This document shows, in pieces, positions 1 through 8,967 of a stretch of DNA of 64,000 nucleotides. Below the pieces are notes generated by a model. It saw only the letters and a program-made list of their open reading frames with translations. It was not told the origin of the DNA and did not search any database. The number at the start of each line of letters is the position of its first letter. Position 1 is the first letter of the stretch. Location of the stretch: assembly GCA_017935745.1 (NCBI GenBank), contig JAGBGX010000013.1, forward strand, positions 1-64,000, read 5' to 3'. The position numbers and the translations under genes are program-made. The DNA is from Treponema sp. Lineage in GTDB: Bacteria > Spirochaetota > Spirochaetia > Treponematales > Treponemataceae.

Positions 1-145
1 GGCCGGACTCTCTTCTTCTTCCTTGCGCTGCCCGCGCGGAAAGGCGTCCTCCGCCCTCCCCCGCGCGGCATTCCACCCCTCTCTGCTGTCCCTTCCCTCG
101 TGCTTTCAAACATGCCCGCACGGCCAGCCGTGACGGACGGCGTCT

Positions 146-175
146 ATCTTACCACACCGCCAGCATCACTGTCAA
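146..175 (-). promoter_or_regulatory. Sigma-70 promoter reading off the left edge
   Basis: On the minus strand TTGACA (170-175) is followed after 18 bp by TAAGAT (146-151). The transcript would start near 139 and leave the window. What it serves is not visible; the downstream GC-rich sequence could be a structured RNA or an untranslated leader. Confidence 0.5.
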
Positions 176-388
176 CCGGATCCTTTCATATTTTTTCAGT
201 TTTTTGAGAATTCAATGCTTTTCGGAATGGAAATCCGCTGTGTAAATCTTTCATTAATAATTATAGAAAAGAATGAATCAAACCAGCACAAACGGCAGCA
301 ATCCGCTTTTCCGCAGCATCAGGATTTCACATCAGTCCGCTTCAAAAAATTTGTTTTCATAAAAATGAGCAGAATTGCAAAAATGCAA

Positions 389-417
389 TTGATGAACCGG
401 CTGAAAATCAGTATACT
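389..417 (+). promoter_or_regulatory. Promoter of the yhhQ-SDR operon
   Basis: TTGATG (389-394), a 17-bp spacer and TATACT (412-417) form a near-consensus sigma-70 promoter. Transcription would begin near 424, giving a leader of about 115 nt that contains a strong AAGGAGG (496-502) and an eight-codon mini-ORF. Confidence 0.7.
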
Positions 418-515
418 GTATGCTCACGATTCAATGAATCACATGCGCAGTTTATGATCCTCAAAAAATACTGCGCTATAAAAATGAAAATCCTTAAGGA
501 GGCAGGGCAGCCGTC

Positions 516-542
516 ATGGACTGCGCCCGAATACCAAAATGA
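516..542 (+). CDS. Eight-codon leader ORF coupled to yhhQ
   Basis: ATG at 516 opens a frame encoding MDCARIPK and stops with TGA at 540-542, so its stop overlaps the transporter start codon as ATGA. The strong AAGGAGG at 496-502 lies 13 nt before this ATG but 36 nt before the transporter ATG, too far to serve the latter directly. The arrangement suggests translational coupling, or regulation through the leader peptide. The spacing is longer than ideal, so this is a prediction from layout only. Confidence 0.4.
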   Translation: MDCARIPK

Positions 543-1285
543 AACGTCTTTTCCGCTTGCTCAGGGAAGAATATGCAGACTGCAAAATGCTTCTTCGCGC
601 TGTTCCTTCCCTGACTGTTTCCATCTTTATGCTTTCAGTTGTCTGTGCAAACCTCATGGCAAGCAAGGAGCTTGTGCATTTCAAGTACATTGCGCTTGAC
701 TGCGGATTTTTTTTCAGCTGGATTATGTTTCTGTGCATGGATGTAATATGCAGGCGGTGGGGAGCACGGGCATCTGTAAAAATTTCAGCTGCAGCCCTTG
801 CTGCAAATCTTGCAGTGTGCGCAGTTTTTGCGGCGCTTTCCCGCACGCCGGGAAAATGGGGGGCATTTTATGAAAGCGGAAGCACAGCGGCAAACGATGC
901 TCTCAACGCAACGTTCGGCAGCTCATGGTATGTAGTCTTTGGCTCTGCCCTGGCATTCCTGCTGTCATCAGTCATAAACGCAGCCCTGAACGCTTCAGTC
1001 GGAGCGCGGCTTCGGAAAAAGGGCTTTTTTTCATTTGCAGTCCGCTCATACGTATCAACTGCCGCCGCACAGCTTGCCGACAACCTTGTTTTTGCAACAG
1101 TTGTTTCAAAGCTGTTTTTCGGCTGGACGTGGACGCAGGTTTTTGCCTGCTCCGCAACTGGCGCGCTTTTTGAGCTGCTGTGCGAAGTCCTTTTTTCAGG
1201 AATCGGCTACAAAATCGTCTGCAGCTGGGAAAAAGAAAATGTCGGCGAAGAGTACTTTTTATACAGGCAGAAAAAGGCAGTCTGA
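539..1285 (+). CDS. yhhQ: YhhQ/VUT-family queuosine precursor transporter
   Basis: This 248-residue integral membrane protein has the look of the DUF165/VUT family, whose members take up queuosine precursors (preQ0/preQ1): a near-N-terminal hydrophobic segment followed by NLMASKEL, an aromatic TM segment with an acidic residue (MDVIC), and a late amphipathic stretch with AAAQLADNLVF. The first ATG at 539 overlaps the stop of a tiny upstream ORF. The next gene overlaps its stop by one base, so the two are an operon. No canonical preQ1 riboswitch could be fitted to the leader. Substrate is inferred from family membership; vitamin uptake is an older annotation of the same family. Confidence 0.8.
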   Translation: MKRLFRLLREEYADCKMLLRAVPSLTVSIFMLSVVCANLMASKELVHFKYIALDCGFFFSWIMFLCMDVICRRWGARASVKISAAALAANLAVCAVFAALSRTPGKWGAFYESGSTAANDALNATFGSSWYVVFGSALAFLLSSVINAALNASVGARLRKKGFFSFAVRSYVSTAAAQLADNLVFATVVSKLFFGWTWTQVFACSATGALFELLCEVLFSGIGYKIVCSWEKENVGEEYFLYRQKKAV

Positions 1286-1965
1286 TGAATGTGCTGATTA
1301 CGGGAACAAGCTCTGGAATTGGCAGGGCGGCGGCCCAGCTGTTTCTTTCCAAGGGCCATGCAGTTTTTGGAATTGACAGGGAAGAAAGCTCCATTTCTGC
1401 CGAATCTCTGTCCGGCGGAATGTACAGGCACTTTGTAGCCGACATTTCAAGAGCGGAGCAGCTGCCTGAGCTTCCGCCGATAGAAATCCTCATAAACAAT
1501 GCAGGCGTGCAGACAGCGACAGAGAGCGACATTGCCGTGAACCTGCTTGGAACAATAGCTGTCACCGAAAAATACGCATTCAACAGCAAAATAAAGTCCG
1601 TTCTGTTCAACAGCTCTGCATCCGCCCTGACGGGAAATGAATTTGCCCTGTACACCGCTTCAAAAGCCGGAGCTGTAGGCTACATGAAAAACGCGGCAAT
1701 CCGCCTTGCAAACGAGTACCGGGCCACGTGCAACGCGCTGTGCTTCGGCGGCGTTCTCACCCGGCTGAACAGGCCTGTCACAGAAGACCAGAAGCTCTGG
1801 AAACGGATTATGGACGTCACTCCGCTGAAAAGATGGGCAACCGCGCAGGAAGCGGCCCAGTGGTGCTATTTTATGACCGCAGTAAACGGATTCTGCACCG
1901 GGCAGGCGATAGAGATTTCAGGCGGAGAAAGAAACTGCGCAGACCTTTTTGTCTGGCCGGAATAG
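1285..1965 (+). CDS. Short-chain dehydrogenase/reductase
   Basis: A 226-residue classical SDR oxidoreductase. The N-terminal glycine-rich cofactor motif TGTSSGIG is at residues 6-13, NNAG follows at about 70, the catalytic serine lies in NSSASAL and the active-site pair is YTASK. An acidic-hydrophobic GIDREE after beta-2 hints at NAD(H) rather than NADP(H) preference, but this is weak. The ATG at 1285 is chosen because it overlaps the transporter stop (TGATG) and places the Rossmann strand at the N terminus; an upstream in-frame ATG at 1180 would bury it. The substrate is unknown. It ends 16 bases before the convergent truB gene. Confidence 0.85.
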   Translation: MNVLITGTSSGIGRAAAQLFLSKGHAVFGIDREESSISAESLSGGMYRHFVADISRAEQLPELPPIEILINNAGVQTATESDIAVNLLGTIAVTEKYAFNSKIKSVLFNSSASALTGNEFALYTASKAGAVGYMKNAAIRLANEYRATCNALCFGGVLTRLNRPVTEDQKLWKRIMDVTPLKRWATAQEAAQWCYFMTAVNGFCTGQAIEISGGERNCADLFVWPE

Positions 1966-1981
1966 CATCCGCCTTGAACTG

Positions 1982-3841
1982 CTACGGGCAGAACTGAATT
2001 TCCTCTGTCTGCTCCGCAATATTCAGGGACGGGAGTGAAAGCCTCACCGATTCCCGCTCAATGCGAACGTCTGTATGCAAAGCAGCTCCGCCGGAAAGAA
2101 CAGCCACAGCCTTGTATGTTCCGTCCTTCGGCAGAATCTGGTGCGTTGCGGCGGAAGCCTCGAATACAGAGGAGCCGGATTCAGCGCGCACTTCTTTCCA
2201 TGAAAACCCCTGCACATCATAGGCAAACGGCCTCAAAAGCATTTTTTCCACAGCGCCGAAGCGCCCTTCCCTGATTTCCGCCTTTATCCGGCTTGAGCTG
2301 ATTTTTACTCCGTCAAAGACAACATCGTCCAGACAGAGCGCCTCGAACTGTTTTTCACCGGAAGTCCTGCACAGCTCTTCCATTCCGACAGAGCCGCCGC
2401 GGCCGCACCGGAAGTCCTTTCCTTCCGCAAGAAATTTCATGCCGCATGAAGAAATCAGGCTGTCAATAAAATCATGTCCGCTGATTCTGGAAAATTCCGG
2501 CGTAAAGTCAATGACGACTGCAAACGCTGCTCCAAGCTCCCTGAAGAATTTGAGGCGCTGCCGCACGGTAAACACAGCAGAGCTTCCGCCGCTCTTTATC
2601 GATGAGGAAAAAGTGATGACTCCCGGAACATACTCCGTCTTTTCAACGGCGGCCCTGATAAGCGCGCTGTGGCCGGCATGAACGGCATCAAAGCTTCCGG
2701 CTGTGAGGGCGCAGCCTCTGGCTTTCCATTCAACAGGGAATGATGTGCCGCAGAATTCGTCCCATGAGAACACCCTGAATCCGCGCTTTTCCGGGGGGAC
2801 AACGAATCCATAGGAAAGCCTTCCGTCCCCGTTTCCGCGGACAATTCCGGCAAAATCCCCGCTCCGGTAAAAAACGGCAATTTCCTTTTCAACCGTTCCG
2901 CCGCTGCGCATTTCAAGCATGCTCTGCGAAAGCGGACGGCCGTTCAAGTACATCTTTTCGCACTCGCTGCGCAAGATGCCGCAGCCAAAGCCGCACTGGC
3001 ATGCAATCTGCGGAGTGAACAGCTGAAAGCGGCTGCGTATGACGGCAGCATCCTGCCATGGCTCAGACCCGTTTCTGTCCGCTTTTTTTTCAGGCGAACG
3101 AAAGCCGTGATGCTCCTTTTGCAAGCGTCTGCCGCCTTGAATTCCGGCTTCTATCGTAAAGGTTTTCAGGCTGCTGAAGCAGGCTGAATCTTCAAGCCGA
3201 AACGGACCGACCTGTGTCCGCCTCAGGGCGCACAGATGGGCGCAGGTTCCAAGGGAAGCTGCGATATCCCGTGCAAGAGAGCGGATATATGTTCCCTTTG
3301 AGCATGTTATTTCAAGCAGCGCATAGGAGCAGCCGTCTTCATCAGGCTCTTTAAAGTCAGCAAGCTCATTGCGGTAAATAAAAACCTGGCGGCTTTCAAG
3401 GCGCACTTGCTCACCGCTGCGGGCAATGTCGCTGGCCCGCCTTCCGCCGACATGAACCGCAGAATACACCGGCGGAACTTGCAGCACGGCTCCGGTGAAC
3501 TGCTTCAGCGCGCCCTCAACGGCCTCCCTTGACACAGGATTTCCCGTGCGCACAACAGCTCCCGTCGGATCAAGCGTGTCAGTTTCTATTCCAAAGCACA
3601 CAACCGCCTGATACGTCTTTGCAAACGATGTTATATGAGGAACAAGATGCGTAAGCCGGCCGGACAAGGCAACAAGCAGGCCTTCCGCAAACGAGTCAAG
3701 CGTTCCCGTATGGCCGACCTTGCCCGTATTCAGCGCATTTTTTATGCTCCAGAGAGACGAAAAGCTTGTAATTCCCGGAGGCTTGGCATACAGGATGATT
3801 CCTGAAGCGCTGTCTTCAGCTTTATTCTTCCGGGCTGTCAT
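1982..3841 (-). CDS. truB: TruB-RibF fusion: tRNA pseudouridine-55 synthase joined to FAD synthetase domain
   Basis: A 619-residue protein with two enzymes. Residues 1-225 are the TruB catalytic domain, with the catalytic aspartate in GHTGTLDSFAEG and the KGTYIRSLARD motif; about 290-355 is a PUA-like tail (YLNGRPLS to YGFVVPP). From about 375 a RibF-type nucleotidyltransferase begins, with GSFDAVHAGH as the HxGH ATP site and ISSSRIK. The C-terminal 80 residues match the place of the riboflavin kinase domain (LPKDGTYKAVAV) but lack the PTAN-type Mg-ATP motif and are short, so kinase activity is doubtful. No internal stop or frameshift separates the halves. It overlaps rbfA by 20 bases and closes the rimP-nusA-infB-rbfA block. 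Confidence 0.85.
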   Translation of the reverse strand: MTARKNKAEDSASGIILYAKPPGITSFSSLWSIKNALNTGKVGHTGTLDSFAEGLLVALSGRLTHLVPHITSFAKTYQAVVCFGIETDTLDPTGAVVRTGNPVSREAVEGALKQFTGAVLQVPPVYSAVHVGGRRASDIARSGEQVRLESRQVFIYRNELADFKEPDEDGCSYALLEITCSKGTYIRSLARDIAASLGTCAHLCALRRTQVGPFRLEDSACFSSLKTFTIEAGIQGGRRLQKEHHGFRSPEKKADRNGSEPWQDAAVIRSRFQLFTPQIACQCGFGCGILRSECEKMYLNGRPLSQSMLEMRSGGTVEKEIAVFYRSGDFAGIVRGNGDGRLSYGFVVPPEKRGFRVFSWDEFCGTSFPVEWKARGCALTAGSFDAVHAGHSALIRAAVEKTEYVPGVITFSSSIKSGGSSAVFTVRQRLKFFRELGAAFAVVIDFTPEFSRISGHDFIDSLISSCGMKFLAEGKDFRCGRGGSVGMEELCRTSGEKQFEALCLDDVVFDGVKISSSRIKAEIREGRFGAVEKMLLRPFAYDVQGFSWKEVRAESGSSVFEASAATHQILPKDGTYKAVAVLSGGAALHTDVRIERESVRLSLPSLNIAEQTEEIQFCP

Positions 3842-4223
3842 TGTGCAGCTGCTGACTCGTTTCAGCTTCAGCAGACTCCTTTTCCAAGGAATTCAGCCGT
3901 TGAACCATTTTATAGCCTTCCTTCATGCTGAAGTCAGCAACGAATGTAAGCCTGGGAAACCGGTAAATGGAAAGCTTCTTTGCAATTGAAGACTGAATGA
4001 ATCCAGCCGCGCTTTGCAGCCCTTCCACGCCGCGCTTCACCGAAGCATCATCCAGAAATGACGAAACGTAGACTTTCGCGCAGGACAAGTCCTTTACAAC
4101 TTCAACGCGATTTATTGTAAGAAATTCGTTGACACGGGGATCCTTCACTTCATGCCGCATAATCAATGACGCGATTTCTTCCCTCAGCTGATTTCCCAGC
4201 CTGCTCATTCTGTACTGACCCAT
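3822..4223 (-). CDS. rbfA: Ribosome-binding factor A
   Basis: A 133-residue RbfA, the KH-like assembly factor that binds the small ribosomal subunit during late 16S rRNA maturation and cold adaptation. Family features are the N-terminal helix with R(M/L)GNQLREEIA, the strand with LTINRVEVVKDLSCAKVYVS, and FPRLTFVAD near the C terminus. The acidic tail (SAEAETSQQLHNDSPEE) extends past the usual core. It sits between infB, 22 bases upstream, and truB, whose start lies inside its 3' end, a gene order common across bacteria. Confidence 0.93.
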   Translation of the reverse strand: MGQYRMSRLGNQLREEIASLIMRHEVKDPRVNEFLTINRVEVVKDLSCAKVYVSSFLDDASVKRGVEGLQSAAGFIQSSIAKKLSIYRFPRLTFVADFSMKEGYKMVQRLNSLEKESAEAETSQQLHNDSPEE

Positions 4224-4245
4224 TGCACTTCCTCACAGCCTGCGC

Positions 4246-6954
4246 TTAAGAAACCTGGCTTTCTTCAGCGGCCGCCTTTTTTTCAGCCTCAGCCTGCTCT
4301 TCCGCCAGCGTTTTTCCGAGCTTCCGCTTTATCTCGACAATTTCAAAAGCTTCAAGCTGATCCCCGATCTGAATATCCTGCCAGTTTTCAATTCCGATGC
4401 CGCACTCAAATCCGTCCTTGACTTCCTTTGCGTCATCCTTGAACCGCTTGAGAGATGCAATTTTTCCTGTGTGGATAACAACGCCGCCACGGATAACATT
4501 CACGCTGCATGTTTTCTTGATGAGACCGTCTGTAACGTAGCATCCGGCAATGACTCCGATTTTGGGAACCTTGAACGTATTGCGCACTTCTGCCGTTCCT
4601 GTTGTCTCTTCCTTGGTGTCGGGCTGAAGCATTCCTTCCATGGCCTGCTGAATTTCTTCAACACACTTGTAGATGATGTTGTACTTGCGGATTTCAACTT
4701 TCTCCTGCTCGGCAAGCGCCTTTGCTTTCGGAGTCGGACGCACATTGAAGCCGATGATAATTGCGTTCTCATCGGCAGCGGCAAGCGTAACATCGCTTTC
4801 GTTGATTGCTCCTGCGCTCGAGTGAATGACAGCGAGGCGAAGCTCCTTTGTGCTGAGCTTTTCAAGGGAAGTCTTGAGCGCTTCCGCAGAGCCTTGCAGA
4901 TCAGCCTTTATGATGACCTTGAATTCCTTGACTTCGCTCGCTTCTATTGTTGAATAAAGGTTGTCAAGCGTGACTTTCTTGACAGCCTTGGCATCTTCAA
5001 ACCGCTTGAGCTCCTGCCGTTTTGCAGCAAATGCGCGGGCATCTTTTTCAGTCTCTGTAACCTGAATCGGATCTCCTGCGTTCGGCATTGCCTCAAGCCC
5101 GAGCACTTCCACCGGCATTGCGGGAGTCGCTTCCTGCACTTTCTGCCCGTGGTCATTGAAGATGGCGCGCACACGGCCTGAGTAAATTCCTGCGACAAGC
5201 GGATCTCCGATGCGCAGCGTTCCGCGCTGGACAACAACAGACGCAACAACTCCGCGCCCCTGGTCGGTGCGGCTTTCAAGAACTTTTCCTTCTGCGCGGC
5301 AGTCATACTGCGCCTTAAGCTCAAGCATTTCCGCCTGAATCAGAATTGAGTCAAGCAGCTCGTCAATTCCCTCATGCTTCAGAGCTGAAATATTCACGTA
5401 CTGAGTGTCGCCGCCCCATTCCTCAGGAGTAAGCCCCAGCTCAGAAAGCTGAGTCATCACCTTTTCAGGATTTGCCTCAGGCTTGTCAATCTTATTGACG
5501 GCAACGATAATCGGAACCTTTGCATCCTTCGCGTGGTTGATGGCTTCCATTGTCTGCGGCATAACTCCGTCATCTGCGGCAACAACAAGGACAACAATGT
5601 CTGTAATCTGGGCGCCGCGGGCACGCATCATGGTGAATGCCTCATGGCCCGGAGTATCGAGGAATGTAATGACGCCTTTTGGAGTGGCAACCTGATACGC
5701 ACCGATTTTCTGGGTGATTCCGCCGGCTTCGCCAGCCGCAACATCCGCGTTACGGATTGCGTCAAGCGTCTTTGTTTTTCCGTGGTCAACATGGCCCATA
5801 ACCGTGACAATCGGCGGCCTGCTTTTTTCTTCCTGGGAACCGCTGTCCCGCTCAATGACTGTCTCATCATACAGGTTCACCAGATGAACCTGGCAGTTGT
5901 ATTCGGATGCAAGGATAGTCGCCGTGTCTGAGTCGATTGACTGGTTGATAGTGACCATCATTCCCATCGACATGAGCTTTGCGATAATTTCACTTGCCTT
6001 TAAATTCATCTTCCGCGCAAGATCAGAGACAGAGATTGTCTCCATGATTTCAATCTTTTCGGGAACTGCGCTTGCAGGAGATGCGGCATGCTTCTTGTTC
6101 TGGTACAGCTCCTCTTCATCGAAGAAATTTTCCTTATTCTTTTTATTGTAAACCTGCTTTTTTCCCTTGAACTGCTTCTTTGCAGGCCCTTTGTTTCCGG
6201 CAAGCGCAGACGGATCTGCAAACCCTCCGGCACGGGGGCCGCCAAACGGAGGACGTCCAGCTCCTCCTGAAAATCCGCCCTGTCCGCCGCGGCTGAACCC
6301 GCCCGGCTGTCCGTTCCTGTTAAAGCCGCCGCCCTGATATCCGCCGCGGTTAAAGCTGCCCGGCTGCCCGTTCCTATTGAAGCCGCCGCCCTGTCCGCTG
6401 CGGCTGAATCCGCCCGGCTGTCCGTTCCTATTGAAGCCGCCGCCCTGATATCCGCCGCGGTTAAAGCTGCCCGGCTGCCCGTTCCTGTTAAAGCCGCCGC
6501 CCTGCCGTTCACGGCTCTGGTAGCCTTCCCGGGCCTGAGCACCGGTGAATCCGCCTTCCCTGCGTCCGCTGCCGTAACGGCCTCTGCCGCCGCTTAAATT
6601 TCCAGCCTTTACATTCGGCCGTGAAGACGGAAATTCAAGCGTCTGGACTTGCCTTGGCGCGGAATTCTGAGGATTCGGCTGAACTTTTTTTTCTTCCGCT
6701 GAAACAGGATCCTGTCCGGCTCCTTCGGAAGGCTGCAGCTTCAGCTCTTCAGGCTTTGCAGATGAATCCGCAGCTTTTTTCGGCACTACATGAATTTTTT
6801 TCTTTTGGTTTTCCTTTGCCGCAGCGGAAGAAGGCTGCTTTCTTTTTATAACAATCTTCCGCTTTGTTCCGGCATCGCCTGCTGGCTGAGAGCCGCTTGC
6901 CTGTACATGCTTGTTCAGCACTACGCCTGTCTTTTTCTCTGATTCATCTGCCAT
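4246..6954 (-). CDS. infB: Translation initiation factor IF-2 with a glycine/asparagine-rich repeat region
   Basis: This 902-residue GTPase delivers initiator tRNA to the 30S subunit. The N-terminal 250 residues are basic and low-complexity and contain four tandem repeats of 18-19 residues (151-224) built on [12 protein letters not shown]. The IF2-N module is at about 300-355 ([17 protein letters not shown]). The G domain starts with [15 protein letters not shown] (G1 at 387-394) and has DTPGHEAF and NKID; domains II-IV follow. ATG at 6954 lies 15 bases after the nusA stop. It is one of the core operon members and is expected to be co-transcribed with rimP and nusA. Confidence 0.96.
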   Translation of the reverse strand: MADESEKKTGVVLNKHVQASGSQPAGDAGTKRKIVIKRKQPSSAAAKENQKKKIHVVPKKAADSSAKPEELKLQPSEGAGQDPVSAEEKKVQPNPQNSAPRQVQTLEFPSSRPNVKAGNLSGGRGRYGSGRREGGFTGAQAREGYQSRERQGGGFNRNGQPGSFNRGGYQGGGFNRNGQPGGFSRSGQGGGFNRNGQPGSFNRGGYQGGGFNRNGQPGGFSRGGQGGFSGGAGRPPFGGPRAGGFADPSALAGNKGPAKKQFKGKKQVYNKKNKENFFDEEELYQNKKHAASPASAVPEKIEIMETISVSDLARKMNLKASEIIAKLMSMGMMVTINQSIDSDTATILASEYNCQVHLVNLYDETVIERDSGSQEEKSRPPIVTVMGHVDHGKTKTLDAIRNADVAAGEAGGITQKIGAYQVATPKGVITFLDTPGHEAFTMMRARGAQITDIVVLVVAADDGVMPQTMEAINHAKDAKVPIIVAVNKIDKPEANPEKVMTQLSELGLTPEEWGGDTQYVNISALKHEGIDELLDSILIQAEMLELKAQYDCRAEGKVLESRTDQGRGVVASVVVQRGTLRIGDPLVAGIYSGRVRAIFNDHGQKVQEATPAMPVEVLGLEAMPNAGDPIQVTETEKDARAFAAKRQELKRFEDAKAVKKVTLDNLYSTIEASEVKEFKVIIKADLQGSAEALKTSLEKLSTKELRLAVIHSSAGAINESDVTLAAADENAIIIGFNVRPTPKAKALAEQEKVEIRKYNIIYKCVEEIQQAMEGMLQPDTKEETTGTAEVRNTFKVPKIGVIAGCYVTDGLIKKTCSVNVIRGGVVIHTGKIASLKRFKDDAKEVKDGFECGIGIENWQDIQIGDQLEAFEIVEIKRKLGKTLAEEQAEAEKKAAAEESQVS
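6283..6504 (-). repeat. Four tandem repeats inside infB (222 bp)
   Basis: Codons 151-224 of IF-2 consist of four units alternating 19, 18, 19 and 18 residues: [19 protein letters not shown] and [18 protein letters not shown], then the pair again. The alternation shows a 37-residue (111-bp) duplication of an older two-unit repeat. The DNA units are nearly identical, so unit number could vary between strains by recombination. Confidence 0.9.
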
Positions 6955-6968
6955 ACTATTATTTTTCC

Positions 6969-8411
6969 TTACTCTTCTTCAAATGAGAATTCCACGCCGC
7001 ACTTCGGACACCGCGTCATATCCGGCGTAATTTTTGCTCCGCACTCAGGGCAGAAGTACTCTTCTTCCTCAGCCTCATCATCCTGCTGCTCTGCGTCTTC
7101 TTCATCTTCAAATTCAACATTTTCATTTATAATCCTGCTGACTTCATCAAGCTGCTCTTTTGTCACGCCTTCAACCTGCGCCAGGGAGCCGTTTTCATAC
7201 GCGGAAACAAATGCCTCGATATCGTCATAGCCTGCGTTTTTCAGGCTTTCAGCAACTTCCTGGCTTATGCCCGGCAGCTGGGCGACCGTGAGAATCTCTT
7301 CATAGGCAGTTTCTGCTCCGCTGAAAAGCTCCTCTGCGGCACGGCGAGTATCATTTTCCCTCAGGTCTTCGTCTGAAATCTGCGCGTCTGTCTTTACATC
7401 AATTGACCAGTTGCACAGCCTGTTGGCAAGGCGCACATTCTGCCCCTGCTTTCCAATGGCAATGGAAAAATTGTCCTCGGAAACTACGGCAAGCGCCTCT
7501 CTTTTTTCAAAGTCCTTGATGATAACCTGCTTTACTTCGGCAGGAGACAGCGCATTCTTGATAAAGACATGAGGATCCTCGTCATAGCGCAGCACATCGA
7601 TTTTTTCGCCTTCAAGCTCGCGGATTACATTCTGAATGCGAACGCCCTTAAGCCCGACGCACGCTCCCACAGGATCGACATCAATCCTGTTTGTCGCAAC
7701 AGCAATCTTTGTGCGATATCCGGCCTCGCGGGCGATTCCGCGTATGGAAATTGTGCCGTCCTGAATTTCGGGAACCTCAAGCTCAATGATATTGCGCACA
7801 AACTGCTCATCGGTGCGGCTCAGAATGACTTGAATCCCGGAAGGAATTTTCTTCACATCCTTTACGAGAGCCCTGATGCGGTCGTTCTTTTCGTAGACTT
7901 CGCGCGGACTCTGGAATTTCACCGGAAGCACGCCTTCAACTTTTCCAAGCTCAACATAGATGTTTCCCTTGTGCTCGCGCTGATAATAGCCGATGATAAT
8001 CTGGCCGATTTTTTCCTTGTACTCATCAAGAAGCTTTCTGCTTGAATTTTCATTCAGATCCTTATGGGCTTCCTGCTTTCCGACAGAAACAGCTCCGCGC
8101 TGGAAATCGTGCTTGGGATCAAGCTCAATGTCAAGCGTATCATGAACAGCCGCTTCCGGTGCAAGGCGCTGGGCATCCTCAAGCTCAATTTCAATGACAG
8201 GATCATATACGCCGTCAACGACTGTCTTCCGGGCATACACGCTCACTTCCGACATATCGTCCGCAAATTTTATAATGCAGTTGTCATAGCCTTTTCCAAA
8301 TGATTTTTGATATGCCGCAAGAATTGTCCGCTCTATAGTCTGTTTGATTGAAGATTCGTCAATTCCTTTTTCCGCAGAAAGCGCACGGATTGCATCTGCC
8401 ATTTCTGACAT
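6969..8411 (-). CDS. nusA: Transcription factor NusA with C-terminal zinc ribbon
   Basis: A 480-residue NusA that modulates pausing, termination and antitermination. Order: NusA-N domain (1-130), S1 (about 130-200), two KH domains containing VGLKGVRIQNV and AIGKQGQNVRLA, then a helix-hairpin-helix-like acidic segment. The last 30 residues form a zinc ribbon, with CPECG followed by CPKCG, which ordinary NusA lacks. The ATG at 8411 (MSEMADAIRAL) is chosen over an upstream ATG because a GGGGG-rich Shine-Dalgarno sits just before it and it starts where the family starts. The start lies 11 bases after the rimP stop; infB follows after 14 bases. Confidence 0.94.
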   Translation of the reverse strand: MSEMADAIRALSAEKGIDESSIKQTIERTILAAYQKSFGKGYDNCIIKFADDMSEVSVYARKTVVDGVYDPVIEIELEDAQRLAPEAAVHDTLDIELDPKHDFQRGAVSVGKQEAHKDLNENSSRKLLDEYKEKIGQIIIGYYQREHKGNIYVELGKVEGVLPVKFQSPREVYEKNDRIRALVKDVKKIPSGIQVILSRTDEQFVRNIIELEVPEIQDGTISIRGIAREAGYRTKIAVATNRIDVDPVGACVGLKGVRIQNVIRELEGEKIDVLRYDEDPHVFIKNALSPAEVKQVIIKDFEKREALAVVSEDNFSIAIGKQGQNVRLANRLCNWSIDVKTDAQISDEDLRENDTRRAAEELFSGAETAYEEILTVAQLPGISQEVAESLKNAGYDDIEAFVSAYENGSLAQVEGVTKEQLDEVSRIINENVEFEDEEDAEQQDDEAEEEEYFCPECGAKITPDMTRCPKCGVEFSFEEE

Positions 8412-8421
8412 GACAAGCCCC

Positions 8422-8889
8422 CTATGAATGTATAAATTTTGCTTTAGCAATATCGCTATAGGCAACAGCCTTTTCGCTGCTGTCTTCTGTTTCCAGCACA
8501 ACCTGGCTTTTGTCAGCAGACTTCACTGTTCCGCTGATCCAGCCGCCGGCAGCCTTGCTCCATACACGGACACCGCGGCCTGTAAAAACAGCAAATTCCG
8601 CGGCGTTCTTAAAATTCCGCTCCGTTCCGGGCGAGCACAGCTCCATCGAAACATCATCCTCATTTATTTTCAGCAGGGCGATGATTTTCGGGGTGAGCGC
8701 ACGGTGCGCCTTTGAGCAGTCCGAAAGGCTGATGTCCTTCTCAGGATCCTTTGAAGCAATCACCGCTGTAACTCTGACAGTCCTGCTCTGAGGAACAACA
8801 TGCAGCTCGACAAGATGAAAGCCAGCCGAACTGACAACGGCCGAACACTCAGCAAAATAGGGAATGCTCTCAAAAGGTATATATTCCAA
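8422..8889 (-). CDS. rimP: Ribosome maturation factor RimP
   Basis: A 155-residue RimP, needed for 30S subunit maturation. It shows the two-domain plan: an N-terminal alpha/beta domain (GFHLVELHVVPQSRTVRVTAVI, DISLSDCSKAHRAL) and a C-terminal SH3-like barrel (FKNAAEFAVFTGRGVRVW to LETEDSSEKAVAYSDIAKAKFI), with VSMELCSPGTERNFKN at the junction matching the family signature (LEVSSPGxxRPL). It is the first gene of the rimP-nusA-infB-rbfA-truB block. Its leader has a promoter immediately followed by an intrinsic terminator, which suggests attenuation. Confidence 0.9.
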   Translation of the reverse strand: MEYIPFESIPYFAECSAVVSSAGFHLVELHVVPQSRTVRVTAVIASKDPEKDISLSDCSKAHRALTPKIIALLKINEDDVSMELCSPGTERNFKNAAEFAVFTGRGVRVWSKAAGGWISGTVKSADKSQVVLETEDSSEKAVAYSDIAKAKFIHS

Positions 8890-8915
8890 GCCAAACCTCT
8901 TTTGTTACCGAAAGC

Positions 8916-8942
8916 AAAAAAAAAGAGCCTTTGCTGCGGCTC
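8916..8942 (-). terminator. Intrinsic terminator in the rimP leader
   Basis: Minus strand: GAGCC, an eight-base loop, GGCTC, then nine U residues. It lies about 20 nt downstream of the predicted transcription start and 27 nt before the rimP ATG. The position is that of an attenuator, although it could also be a second terminator for clpC. Confidence 0.65.
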
Positions 8943-8967
8943 AATCTTAAAGGATTCAAAATGTATC

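Larger units (their letters stand above)
1..515. other. Gene-poor left edge and yhhQ leader region
   Basis: No convincing protein gene is visible in these 515 bases. The left 175 bases hold a minus-strand promoter pointing off the window edge, followed by GC-rich sequence that can fold: the palindromic octamer CCGCGCGG occurs twice. The right part holds the plus-strand promoter of the transporter gene and its leader. A minus-strand reading frame is open from an ATG at 113 to the edge, but it is low-complexity, rich in Arg/Gly, and has no ribosome binding site, so it is not called. Confidence 0.5.

Noticed and set aside
1..60. Resemblance of the minus strand (GAGAGTCCGG) to the RNase P RNA conserved block
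   Set aside because: The universally conserved adenines before GUCC are not all present and the rest of the molecule lies outside the window, so no call is made.
430..510. Possible preQ1 riboswitch ahead of the queuosine transporter
   Set aside because: The consensus pieces of preQ1-I, -II and -III could not be matched; only a weak GCAG/CTGC stem and an A-rich stretch are present.
1180..1284. Longer start for the SDR gene
   Set aside because: It would overlap 105 bases of the transporter gene and put basic residues before the Rossmann motif; the ATG at 1285 has the stop-start overlap.
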